From Verrucomicrobiia bacterium (GTDB taxonomy: Bacteria > Verrucomicrobiota > Verrucomicrobiia > Limisphaerales > DASXHY01): a DNA stretch of 64,000 nucleotides. The translations under genes were made by a program, and so were the position numbers. The stretch is from assembly GCA_035629175.1 (NCBI GenBank), contig DASPIL010000076.1, forward strand, positions 104,642 through 168,641. Direction: 5' to 3'. Below are positions 20,012-27,393 of this stretch, in pieces (the first letter of the stretch is position 1; every line of letters starts with the position of its first letter). Below the pieces are notes generated by a model, which saw only the letters and a list, made by a program, of their open reading frames with translations, did no database searches and had not been told where the DNA came from.

Positions 20012-21159
20012 AACGTAAATGCTTCGCAGCCTGGGTGCTGGTTTTAATGACCGTGGCAGGCGGGTGCGTCACGAATTCAAGTCGGGACGCTGCGCGCAAC
20101 TATCTTCACGCCTTTCCCCCAGGTGCATCACCGCAGGAAGTCGGCACGCGCGTCGCCAGGAGATTTATTGCAAGCCCGCATCCGAACTTCGGGAATCCGA
20201 ATCCGCCTGGAGAAATCACGTACCCGGAAAGCGTCGCGTGGTGGGGCGCCCTGACCTTTGCCGACCTATCTGGAGATACTGCCCTCCGGCAACAGCTCGT
20301 CAGCCGTTTTGAGCCGCTTTTCAACCAGGAACGAAAACTGGTGCCGCGTCCGGGGCATGTGGATGCAACCGTCTTCGGGGCTGTCCCGCTTGAGATTTAT
20401 CTGCAAACCGGGGATGGCCGCTGCCGCGAGCTGGGCCAACGATTCGCCGATGCGCAATGGCAAGCGCCTGAATCTGCGCGCAATCGGATGAACGCTGAGC
20501 TGCGGAGCTGGGTCGATCAGGGTTACAGCTGGCAGACGCGGCTGTGGATTGATGACATGTTCATGATCACGATGATCCAGGCGCAGGCATTCCGTGCGAC
20601 GAAAGATCCTGTATACATCGATCGTGCCGCCCGGGAAATGGTGTTGTATCTGGAAAAACTGCAGCAAACGAACGGCTTGTTTTATCATGCACCCGACGTG
20701 CCTTTCTTCTGGGGCCGCGGCAACGGTTGGATGGCGGCAGGCATGACTGAATTGCTGCGCGCATTGCCTGAGTCACACCCCCACCGCCGGGCAATCCTGG
20801 CCGGATATCGGCGCATGATGGAATCGCTGCTTCGGTATCAATCCGGCACCGGCATGTGGCGCCAACTAGTCGATCATCCAGAGTCATGGCCCGAAAGCTC
20901 CTGCACGGGGATGTTCACGTTCGCAATGATCACAGGTGTGAAGTGTGGCTGGCTGGAGGCGGAGATTTATGGGCCTGCCGCACGGAAGGGGTGGCTGGCG
21001 CTCATCGGCTATATTGATGCGAACGGCGACGTTCGAGATGTCTGTGAAGGCACAAACAAAAAGAACAGTCTCAAATACTATTTGAATCGGAAACGCCTGG
21101 TTGGCGACATGCACGGCCAGGCGCCGGTCCTTTGGTGCGCCTCGGCACTCCTGCGGTAA
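20008..21159 (+). CDS. GH105 unsaturated rhamnogalacturonyl hydrolase, lipoprotein
   Basis: The 383-residue protein begins with a lipoprotein-like signal whose Cys20 follows VAGG, so it is probably membrane-anchored. The GH88/GH105 core is clear: SWQTRLWIDDMFMITMIQAQAF with catalytic-region Asp182/Asp183, FFWGRGNGWMAAGM, and SCTGMFTFAMITGVK. Family members remove the unsaturated galacturonyl residue from rhamnogalacturonan fragments made by lyases. With the GH78 rhamnosidase upstream this supports pectin breakdown. It is translationally coupled to the GH76-BSP gene through an ATGA overlap. Confidence 0.92.
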   Translation: MKRKCFAAWVLVLMTVAGGCVTNSSRDAARNYLHAFPPGASPQEVGTRVARRFIASPHPNFGNPNPPGEITYPESVAWWGALTFADLSGDTALRQQLVSRFEPLFNQERKLVPRPGHVDATVFGAVPLEIYLQTGDGRCRELGQRFADAQWQAPESARNRMNAELRSWVDQGYSWQTRLWIDDMFMITMIQAQAFRATKDPVYIDRAAREMVLYLEKLQQTNGLFYHAPDVPFFWGRGNGWMAAGMTELLRALPESHPHRRAILAGYRRMMESLLRYQSGTGMWRQLVDHPESWPESSCTGMFTFAMITGVKCGWLEAEIYGPAARKGWLALIGYIDANGDVRDVCEGTNKKNSLKYYLNRKRLVGDMHGQAPVLWCASALLR

Positions 21160-21275
21160 CGATCCGAACTCGTAACGCCCATTCTCCCTTCCCCCGCGTC
21201 CGAACCCTTCACGGCTCCACCATTTGATGGATTGTAATTTTAGGCGGAAGCGGTTCTTATCCATGCATTCTGCCT

Positions 21276-22061
21276 ATGAAGCCGCAATACACCGCTCCCG
21301 TTCGCCGCATCGATCGTTCCTCCACTGGCTTCACGTTGATCGAACTTCTCGTGGTCATCGCGATCATCGCCATTCTTGCAGCGATGCTCCTTCCCGCGCT
21401 CGCAAAAGCCAAGAGCAAGGGGCAGCAGATCGCCTGCCTCAACAACCAGAAGCAGCTGCAACTCTGCTGGTTTATGTACGCCGGAGACAACAGGGATCTG
21501 TTGATCGCGAATCCTAAAGGCGGCAACGGATGGATCCGAGGCGACATGCAGGACGCTGCGGAGGCCGTCAACACCCGCCTGCTCGCGGACGGTCTGTTGT
21601 TCCCTTACAACAAATCGGTTGGAATCTACCGCTGTCCGGCTGACATCGGCCGGTCAACCGCCGGCATCAGCTTTCGCGTGCGCAGTTATTCCATGAATTG
21701 TTACATGAATGGAAACGATGTCACGCGCGAGAAGCTGAACACCCCTGCGACGGCCTACCGCGTTAATCTCAAATTGAATGACATCGTCAAACCTCCTGCG
21801 TCGTCCGCGTTCGTCTTTGTCGAAGAACATGAGAGCATCATTGATGATGGCCATTTCGGTTTCGTGGCGGAAGGCAACACATGGTACAACCTTCCTGGCA
21901 TGTGGCATCGTGGCGCCAACTTCTCGTTCGCAGACGGGCATGCGAGCTTCCGCAAATGGGTGAATCCTGAAACACTTCGCCTTCGTACGAATCCGTCGAC
22001 TGACACATCGGCGAGCAAAGCTGATCTGCGCTACGTGCAATCGATAACCGCGACGCGTTGA
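21276..22061 (+). CDS. type II secretion-like pseudopilin
   Basis: The 261-residue protein carries the prepilin motif [20 protein letters not shown] then [24 protein letters not shown], and the family's C-terminal signature [19 protein letters not shown]. It is a second, better conserved paralogue of the pseudopilin at 15443. Processing by a prepilin peptidase and assembly into a secretion-linked pseudopilus or export of individual subunits is known for the family; its exact role here is unknown. Confidence 0.9.
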   Translation: MKPQYTAPVRRIDRSSTGFTLIELLVVIAIIAILAAMLLPALAKAKSKGQQIACLNNQKQLQLCWFMYAGDNRDLLIANPKGGNGWIRGDMQDAAEAVNTRLLADGLLFPYNKSVGIYRCPADIGRSTAGISFRVRSYSMNCYMNGNDVTREKLNTPATAYRVNLKLNDIVKPPASSAFVFVEEHESIIDDGHFGFVAEGNTWYNLPGMWHRGANFSFADGHASFRKWVNPETLRLRTNPSTDTSASKADLRYVQSITATR

Positions 22062-22063
22062 GT

Positions 22064-22104
22064 TCACGGAGTGCGCTGCTCGCTGTCAGCAATTAACTCC
22101 GTGA
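22064..22104. other. inverted repeat downstream of pseudopilin gene
   Basis: TCACGGAGT (22064-22072) and ACTCCGTGA (22096-22104) are perfect 9-base complements separated by 23 bases that can form a second small hairpin. There is no T-run, so it is not a classical terminator. It lies three bases after the pseudopilin stop and may protect or end the transcript. Confidence 0.45.
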
Positions 22105-22253
22105 GCCCAATCGTTCCCTGGCGTCGGTCCGTTGGGACTATCCGCTCTAGCGGCGAAGCTTTGCAGTCTTGTAAGTGAGCAAGGCCGACGGGTCGCCACG
22201 GCCGAATCAAGGTTGGATTGAATCATGTCTTCCATGGCCGACTCGAACGGGTT

Positions 22254-22448
22254 TCAGTGGCGTGATTGAATCCAGTGATACATCCCTTTCAGCAGGGCGC
22301 TCAATCGGGCAGAGAACGGGTTCTCTTGCGCCGCGACGGGCACTTCCGTGTACGCGAGCCTCTCATTGCGGTACACGTCCAGGTGGTTGGCTCTTGAGCT
22401 GCATTCCTGGGGATTGTCACTTCGGAGATCGGTTTCGATCGGGTTCAT
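22254..22448 (-). CDS. small protein of unknown function (64 aa)
   Basis: The ATG at 22448 (reading MNPIETDLRSDN...) is preceded by AAAAGGAG with about 7-8 bases of spacing, one of the best Shine-Dalgarno sites in the window, which decides this start. The product is hydrophilic, ending ARLSALLKGMYHWIQSRH, with no signal peptide or recognised domain. It may be co-transcribed with the small frame at 22719. No homologue recognised. Confidence 0.5.
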   Translation of the reverse strand: MNPIETDLRSDNPQECSSRANHLDVYRNERLAYTEVPVAAQENPFSARLSALLKGMYHWIQSRH

Positions 22449-22557
22449 TTGGGTTCTCCTTTTTGTGTTGGGTAACGGCGGCGTTTCATTCGGCAACGCC
22501 GCCAATGGGTGGGTGAATCGTTCGAACAACGCGTCCCGGCTTGTGCGGAAAGCGTTG

Positions 22558-22719
22558 TCAACCTGAGTCGGATGAGTGGGATTTCAGTTTTGGTTTAAGG
22601 CCGAACCCGGCAGGCCGGAAGGTGAACTTGAGTTTCACCGGCTGGATTCGGAGTGTGCGGTCTGGTTTGAAGCTCCTTCGAAGGAGTAACTGACTTTGAT
22701 AACGACGAACGGTTCTCAT
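22558..22719 (-). CDS. small basic protein of unknown function (53 aa)
   Basis: The ATG at 22719 is preceded by AAAGGA with 7 bases of spacing. The product (MRTVRRYQSQLLLRRSF...) is strongly basic (Arg/Lys-rich) with alternating hydrophobic residues in LRIQPVKLKFTF. It lies 109 bases upstream of the 64-aa frame on the same strand. No family recognised; the high charge fits a nucleic-acid or ribosome-associated small protein, but this is a guess. Confidence 0.4.
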   Translation of the reverse strand: MRTVRRYQSQLLLRRSFKPDRTLRIQPVKLKFTFRPAGFGLKPKLKSHSSDSG

Positions 22720-23280
22720 GGCTTTTCCTTTGTTGAGGGTTAACGAAAGTCTCGGGCTGATAACTTGGAGCTGGATTCCCAGCCCTCTGGAAGTGCTTCT
22801 TAACGTGGGGTGTTCACCCTGCCACATTCAAAAGCGGAAATGGAAAGGGCCGAAAGCGCTGTTGCACCTCCAGCCCGTGGCTATCAATAAAGAACAATCA
22901 CCTCTTGCCAGCTTGCGCTGCCAACCCGCGGTTTCACGGCGGCTGTTTTGGTGTTTGAAGGCACACCTCCTTGAAGCCTTTAATATGTAAAAGTGATTGG
23001 AACGTTGCCGGCATGTCGTGGTGCCTGAAAATTCGCATCAACGAAGCGGCCATGTTTGGCCGTCGGAAGGCAGCCGCGCGTAATCGCTCCGCGTGGGCAC
23101 AGCCCACCGGCGGAACGTTGCCTCGTTCCTGCGCATCCGTTGCGGTCGCGTGTTGTTCGCGACGCAGGCGGGAGACCCGGCTTCGTTTGGAACCGTCAGA
23201 CATCATCAAGACGTCGCTGAAATCTGTTCACTGTTGGTCTGCCTTTCGTTTTTGGCACTACACGGCCGGTTAGCGGCAAT

Positions 23281-23316
23281 AAAAAAACCCTGCTTCCTTT
23301 CGGTAAGCAGGGTTTT
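23281..23316 (-). terminator. strong intrinsic terminator, minus strand
   Basis: AAAACCCTGCTT (23284-23295) pairs perfectly with AAGCAGGGTTTT (23305-23316) over 12 bases with a 9-base loop. Read on the minus strand, the stem ends in seven T (the A-run 23281-23287). It must end a transcript coming from the right; the only candidate is the 57-codon frame whose stop is 20 bases upstream of the hairpin. Confidence 0.85.
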
Positions 23317-23336
23317 GAAAATTCTCTTCGATTTCT

Positions 23337-23510
23337 CTAGCTGCTTACCTCCTGTTGATCCAATCGAACGTTCGACATGCGCGATGCGTAGGACTTGGAT
23401 GCGGCAAGGTTATGAACACAACCTTGACGGGCCAGGGTACGACGTACCGAGGCCGCGATCCCGAAATTGCGGGATGCGGTCATTGCTGTTGTGTTAATAT
23501 GATTTCTCAT
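23337..23510 (-). CDS. candidate small protein (57 aa) or terminator-bounded small RNA
   Basis: On the minus strand an ATG at 23510 opens 57 codons ending in TAG at 23337, starting MRNHINTTAMTASRN and containing basic and Ser-rich segments. The strong terminator at 23281-23316 follows at once, which shows that this stretch is transcribed. No good Shine-Dalgarno site precedes the ATG, so the transcript could instead be a non-coding RNA of about 200-250 bases. An internal hairpin (ATCCCG/CGGGAT, around 23458-23475) lies inside the frame. No family recognised. Confidence 0.45.
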   Translation of the reverse strand: MRNHINTTAMTASRNFGIAASVRRTLARQGCVHNLAASKSYASRMSNVRLDQQEVSS

Positions 23511-23701
23511 CGAACGTGCGAGACGAATACTACATAGAGGCGGTTACAGTCCAGTAATAGTTTTGCCAGGTGCCGTATCTTGAATTGAAATTTCCGAATT
23601 GAATGATGTATGCGACAATCCCGAATCGGTTCAACAGGAGCCCGGGATTGCTTTTCGTTGCGCTGGCGTTTAGCGTTCCGGCGTGAGGCTTGGCCTCAAA
23701 T

Positions 23702-23778
23702 GCGTCCGTAGCTCAATTGGATAGAGCTTCTGACTTCGGATCAGAAGGTTACAGGTTCAAGTCCTGTCGGGCGCACCA
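23702..23778 (+). tRNA. tRNA-Arg (anticodon TCG)
   Basis: A full cloverleaf can be drawn: acceptor GCGTCCG/CGGGCGC, D-stem GCTC/GAGC, anticodon stem TCTGA/TCAGA with loop CTTCGGA (anticodon TCG, reading CGA), T-stem ACAGG/CCTGT with loop TTCAAGT, and an encoded CCA end. It is 77 bases long. Confidence 0.97.
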
Positions 23779-23847
23779 TTAAAACAGGGTTTCCACCGCT
23801 TTTCCGCCATCCCAGGATCGTCTCTGTGCTGCGAGTTGTGCTGCAGC

Positions 23848-23871
23848 CCACATTCTCTCTGAGGAATGTGG
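23848..23871 (+). terminator. possible tRNA terminator hairpin
   Basis: CCACATTC and GAATGTGG form a perfect 8-base stem with an 8-base loop, 70 bases after the tRNA. A T5 run follows 10 bases later rather than directly, so termination is plausible but not classical. Confidence 0.4.
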
Positions 23872-24120
23872 CCACGCACTGGTTTTTCCCCCGCCCAGGG
23901 GTGCCGAGAGGTCAAGGCGAGTTAAGGGGGAACGCAAATCCATCGAGCCTGGTCACTCCCCGCGAACGTGGTGCCTTCTGATCCAAAAATGAACCATCTC
24001 CCGCTTGTTGCTCGATCTGAATGGATTGACGGAACTGCGCGTCGCCGCTCTCTGGCTGGTTCTCCCTGGGATGCCGTGTTTGACAGTTCGAATCCAGATG
24101 CGGGCTGGAATCGCTGCGTT

Positions 24121-25464
24121 TCACGTGATTCCCTGTTCCAGCATGGCTTCGGCGACTTTTCGGAAGCCCGCAATGTTTGCGCCATCCACGTAATTGACGT
24201 ATCCGTTTTGTTCTCCGAATCGAACGCACTGGCTGTGGATTGCCTTCATGATCTCGCGAAGGCGGCGGTCGACTTCCTCGCGGGTCCATTGAAGGCGCAT
24301 GCTGTTTTGCGTCATCTCAAGGCCGCTCACCGACACTCCACCCGCATTGGCGGCCTTTCCAGGACCAAAGAGAATTTTCTGTTCTACGAATAAATGAACG
24401 GCTTCGAGAGTGCAGGGCATGTTTGCGCCTTCCGCAATGCAATTGCACCCATTCTTCAAAAGTTCGCGCGCGTCATCGACGTTCAATTCGTTCTGTGTGG
24501 CGCATGGCAGCGCCACATTGCACTTGATGCCCCAAGGCTTCCGCGCGGACAGAAACTCGATCCCGGCGCGCGAAGGGAATTCCTTCAAGCGGCCGCGCTG
24601 CGTCAGCTTGAAGTCCTTCAATTCGGAGAGCAGTTCGTCCGTGAAGCCGTTCGGGCAAAACAGCGTTCCCTCGGAATCCGACAGCGTCAGCACCTTTGCT
24701 CCAACTGCCATGGCGCGCTCGGCGGCGTGCAACGCCACGTTACCTGACCCGGAGACGACCACGCTGCGGCCGTTGAGCGAAAACCCGCGGGTCCGCAGCA
24801 TGTCTTCGACGAAGTAAATCAAGCCATACCCTGTGGCTTCCTCGCGAATGCGGCTGCCGCCCCAATAAAGCCCCTTGCCGGTAAATGTGCCGCTGAATTC
24901 GTTTGCGAGCCTGCGGTACTGGCCAAACAAATAGCCGACTTCCCGGCCGCCAACACCGATGTCGCCTGCTGGAATGTCGAGGTTGTCACCCAGGTGCCGA
25001 TGGAGTTCGGTCATGAATGCCTGGCAGAATCGCATCACTTCCTCGTCTGTCTTTCCTTTCGGATCAAAATCCGCGCCGCCCTTTGCCCCGCCAAGCGGCA
25101 GGGTGGTAAGCGCATTTTTGAATGTTTGTTCAAAGGCGAGAAACTTCAACGTGCCCAATGTCACAGATGGATGAAATCGCAAGCCGCCTTTGTAGGGTCC
25201 AATGGCGCTGTTCATCTGGACGCGGAATCCGCGATTCACCTGTACTGCGCCTGCCTTGTCAGTCCAGGTCACGCGAAAGAGAATCGCGCGCTCCGGTTCA
25301 ATAATGCGCTCGAGAATCCCTGCCCGGCCAAACTTCGGATTTTTCTGCACGAATGGCCAGACTGAGCGGAAGACTTCGGTCGTAGCCTGATGAAACTCGG
25401 GCTCCGCAGGATATCGCCGCCTGAGTTCTCCAAGAAACTTTTCGAGATCATTGTGTTTCGTCAT
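24121..25464 (-). CDS. gdhA: NADP-type glutamate dehydrogenase
   Basis: The 447-residue protein has the length and sequence of hexameric class I enzymes, which make glutamate from 2-oxoglutarate, ammonium and NADPH. Visible motifs are NRGFRVQMNSAIGPYKGGLR, the catalytic Lys128 in TLPLGGAKGGADFDPKGK (same number as the E. coli enzyme), PAGDIGVGGREVGYLFGQYR, and the Rossmann motif VVSGSGNVALHAAERA. An AAGGAG lies about 14 bases before the ATG. It is monocistronic, divergent from the sigma-54-linked genes that follow, so the two share an upstream region of about 350 bases; a nitrogen-control link is possible but not shown. Confidence 0.97.
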   Translation of the reverse strand: MTKHNDLEKFLGELRRRYPAEPEFHQATTEVFRSVWPFVQKNPKFGRAGILERIIEPERAILFRVTWTDKAGAVQVNRGFRVQMNSAIGPYKGGLRFHPSVTLGTLKFLAFEQTFKNALTTLPLGGAKGGADFDPKGKTDEEVMRFCQAFMTELHRHLGDNLDIPAGDIGVGGREVGYLFGQYRRLANEFSGTFTGKGLYWGGSRIREEATGYGLIYFVEDMLRTRGFSLNGRSVVVSGSGNVALHAAERAMAVGAKVLTLSDSEGTLFCPNGFTDELLSELKDFKLTQRGRLKEFPSRAGIEFLSARKPWGIKCNVALPCATQNELNVDDARELLKNGCNCIAEGANMPCTLEAVHLFVEQKILFGPGKAANAGGVSVSGLEMTQNSMRLQWTREEVDRRLREIMKAIHSQCVRFGEQNGYVNYVDGANIAGFRKVAEAMLEQGIT

Positions 25465-25740
25465 ATTAAATCCGTTGCTCCTTCCATGGTCCGGAGGTGC
25501 CGCGCTTCAAACATCGCGCTCCAACATCGCACAGAGCTGTGGCTCGCACGAGTTGTCTTGATGCCGGCAGGGCTGAGCGTTTGTTTTCACAGAATGCGGT
25601 TGCCGCCCAATCAGCTCGGGTCGTGCCAGCTCCACACTTCCCCCGAGCGATCGAAACACGTCGCTATGATGCTTCAGTTCAGCCGCGTCTGAAAAGGCGG
25701 TTGAATTCGTGCCGACGCCGGCATCTTTTGTTCCGATAAA

Positions 25741-25757
25741 CAGCCACCTTGTGGCTG
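25741..25757. promoter_or_regulatory. 17-base perfect palindrome, candidate enhancer site
   Basis: CAGCCACCTTGTGGCTG has perfect 7-base arms around a 3-base centre. It lies 39 bases upstream of the sigma-54-like promoter, in the range where NtrC-type activators bind. It lacks a T-run, so it is unlikely to be a terminator. The activator gene at 27377 is the obvious candidate binder; this is inference. Confidence 0.5.
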
Positions 25758-25796
25758 CGGACCGCGTGTTCCGTGGCGCTTGCATGAAATTTTTCA

Positions 25797-25812
25797 TGGC
25801 ACAAGGCTGGCT
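25797..25812 (+). promoter_or_regulatory. candidate sigma-54 (-24/-12) promoter
   Basis: TGGCACAAGGCTGGCT matches the consensus TGGCACG-N4-TTGCW with the invariant GG and GC at the correct 10-base separation; the second T of TTGC is G. Predicted +1 is near 25823, directly at the ATG at 25824, so the first message would be nearly leaderless or a later start is used. The downstream operon encodes a sigma-54 activator. Confidence 0.55.
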
Positions 25813-25823
25813 AGTTGTTCTGC

Positions 25824-26321
25824 ATGACCTTTACCCATTTTATGCTCGCTCTCGTTCTGTTGGCATTGTGCATCGACATCATCATTCGATTGGTGATCGC
25901 TGCGCGTCAGCGCGACAAGATGATCAGGGATGTGCTGGACACGATGACTGAACCGGAATCAGTGACTTCCATTCAGACCCCGGCGGGGGCCTCGATCAAT
26001 GGCCTGGGCATCCATCTGCTGCGATACTTTCAGCAGTCAACCGCGTCGCGCGACGTGTTGTCGGTTCTCGCGGAAGCCCCGGAAGTGATGACTGAACGCG
26101 CGCATGTAAATGCGGTGGATCACCTGCGCCGGGAGCGGAAGAAGGGCGAGCTGCCTTCAGCAGCAATCCTGAACGGGGCGAGGATCCTGCGCGGAGCACG
26201 GCTGGCGGAACACCTCGGAAGCGGAGTGCAGGTGACTGATGCGGGGCGGCAGCTTAATGAGGCGATTCAGCAGCCGTTCCGGCCAGCTTTGAACCGGGAT
26301 TTTGTGGTGTCGCCAGCGTGA
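25824..26321 (+). CDS. membrane-anchored protein of unknown function
   Basis: About 165 residues from the ATG at 25824 (a start at 25815 would precede the predicted transcription start). One N-terminal membrane helix (MLALVLLALCIDIIIRLVIAA) is followed by a charged cytoplasmic-looking part with ARQRDKMIRDVLD, then segments SINGLGIHLLRYFQQST and HLRRERKKGELPSAAILNGARIL. No family recognised. It lies just before a kinase and an NtrC-like activator on the same strand (28-base gap), so it may be a sensor partner or a target of the system. Confidence 0.6.
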   Translation: MTFTHFMLALVLLALCIDIIIRLVIAARQRDKMIRDVLDTMTEPESVTSIQTPAGASINGLGIHLLRYFQQSTASRDVLSVLAEAPEVMTERAHVNAVDHLRRERKKGELPSAAILNGARILRGARLAEHLGSGVQVTDAGRQLNEAIQQPFRPALNRDFVVSPA

Positions 26322-26349
26322 GTGATCTCAGCTAGCGTCCCGCGCGACG

Positions 26350-27393
26350 ATGATACTGGACTCCCGAGTGCGGTTAATCCAGCTGCTGATCGCGGCTGTG
26401 CTCGTGATCGGCGGATTGGTCTGGGCGGAGCGGGCTGCATGGCGCCAGATCAGCAACCTGCGGACGCAACTGCAGGAGGCGCAGGTGAAAACGAGCCCGC
26501 AGCCGGACCCTGTTGATGCTTCCGAGTTTTTTGCTGAGGCAGAGACTTCGCTCAGGCGGCTTCAGCAGTTTCTATTCATCACCCTGCTGGGACTCGCGGC
26601 GTGCGGGATCCTGATCATGGTGCTGGTGTATCGCAGGACCATTGCGCCCCTGCGAAGCAACCTGACTCAAAGCCTGGCCGTGATTGAGCGCCACGAAAAG
26701 CTGGCTTCACTCGGCGTGCTGGCGGCCGGCATCGCCCACGAAATTCGCAACCCGTTGACGGCCATCAAGGTCCGCCTGTTCACACTGAAGAGCAGCCATC
26801 AAGCAGGAACGTCAGAGCATGAGGACCTTGAAGTCATTCGTAATGAAATTGACCGGCTTGAAAGAATCGTCAGCGAGTTCCTGCAGTTCGCGAGGCCTGC
26901 TGAACCCAATCTCGAAGTGGTGTCCATTGAAAAACTTCTGCGCGAAACATTGCAGCTGCTGGAATCGGAATTGCGCCGCAGATCCGTTGAAATTCGCCTG
27001 GTGCCAATCGAAGGTGGCTGGGTGAAGGCGGACGCCGACAAAATCAAGCAGGTGTTGATCAACCTGGTTCAGAACGGCGCAGAAAGCATTGAACACGGTG
27101 GCATCGTGACGCTGGCGGCGCGGACTGATTCGCGGGTCCTGGGCGGCGCGTTCAAGCCAGTGGCGATCATCGAAGTGTCGGACAATGGATCCGGGATTGC
27201 GCCCGAAACGCAGAAGCGCCTGTTTGATCCGTTCTTCACAACCAAGGAAGAAGGGACAGGGCTGGGGCTGGCCATCGCGGCCCGCATTGTTGAGAAGCAT
27301 GGCGGAGTGATCGAGTACGAAACGGCCCCGAACCGCGGGACCACTTTTTCAATTATTTTACCGCTGGCACACCGTCATGAAAACGAATTCTAA
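26350..27393 (+). CDS. NtrB/AtoS-like membrane histidine kinase
   Basis: The 347-residue protein has two membrane helices (residues about 8-25 and 74-96) enclosing a short periplasmic loop, a HisKA domain with phosphoacceptor His130 (AAGIAHEIRNPLTAI), an N box (INLVQNGAESI), and ATP-binding boxes EVSDNGSGIAPETQKRLFDPFFTTKEEGTGLGL. This is the architecture of kinases paired with sigma-54 activators. Its 3' end overlaps the activator gene by 17 bases, so they are one operon. The signal is unknown. Confidence 0.93.
   Translation: MILDSRVRLIQLLIAAVLVIGGLVWAERAAWRQISNLRTQLQEAQVKTSPQPDPVDASEFFAEAETSLRRLQQFLFITLLGLAACGILIMVLVYRRTIAPLRSNLTQSLAVIERHEKLASLGVLAAGIAHEIRNPLTAIKVRLFTLKSSHQAGTSEHEDLEVIRNEIDRLERIVSEFLQFARPAEPNLEVVSIEKLLRETLQLLESELRRRSVEIRLVPIEGGWVKADADKIKQVLINLVQNGAESIEHGGIVTLAARTDSRVLGGAFKPVAIIEVSDNGSGIAPETQKRLFDPFFTTKEEGTGLGLAIAARIVEKHGGVIEYETAPNRGTTFSIILPLAHRHENEF

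Larger units (their letters stand above)
22062..24120. other. 2-kb stretch with no large gene
   Basis: Between the pseudopilin stop and the gdhA stop no long protein-coding frame is convincing. It contains the inverted repeat above, two small minus-strand open frames with good ribosome-binding sites, a 57-codon minus-strand frame with its own terminator, tRNA-Arg, and a hairpin after the tRNA. The interval 22720-23280 holds only open frames without start signals. Confidence 0.6.
25465..25823. other. divergent intergenic region between gdhA and the two-component operon
   Basis: No gene seen in these 359 bases. The gdhA ribosome-binding site lies at the left end. The right end holds a 17-base perfect palindrome (25741-25757) and a sigma-54-type promoter (25797-25812), listed separately. 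Confidence 0.6.

Noticed and set aside
22934..23209. 91-codon minus-strand frame starting MMMSDGSKRSRVSRLRREQ
   Set aside because: No ribosome-binding site and no known domain; kept out of the gene list, though a basic small protein cannot be excluded.
23093..23497. 134-codon plus-strand frame
   Set aside because: It runs through the strong minus-strand terminator and has no start signal or domain.
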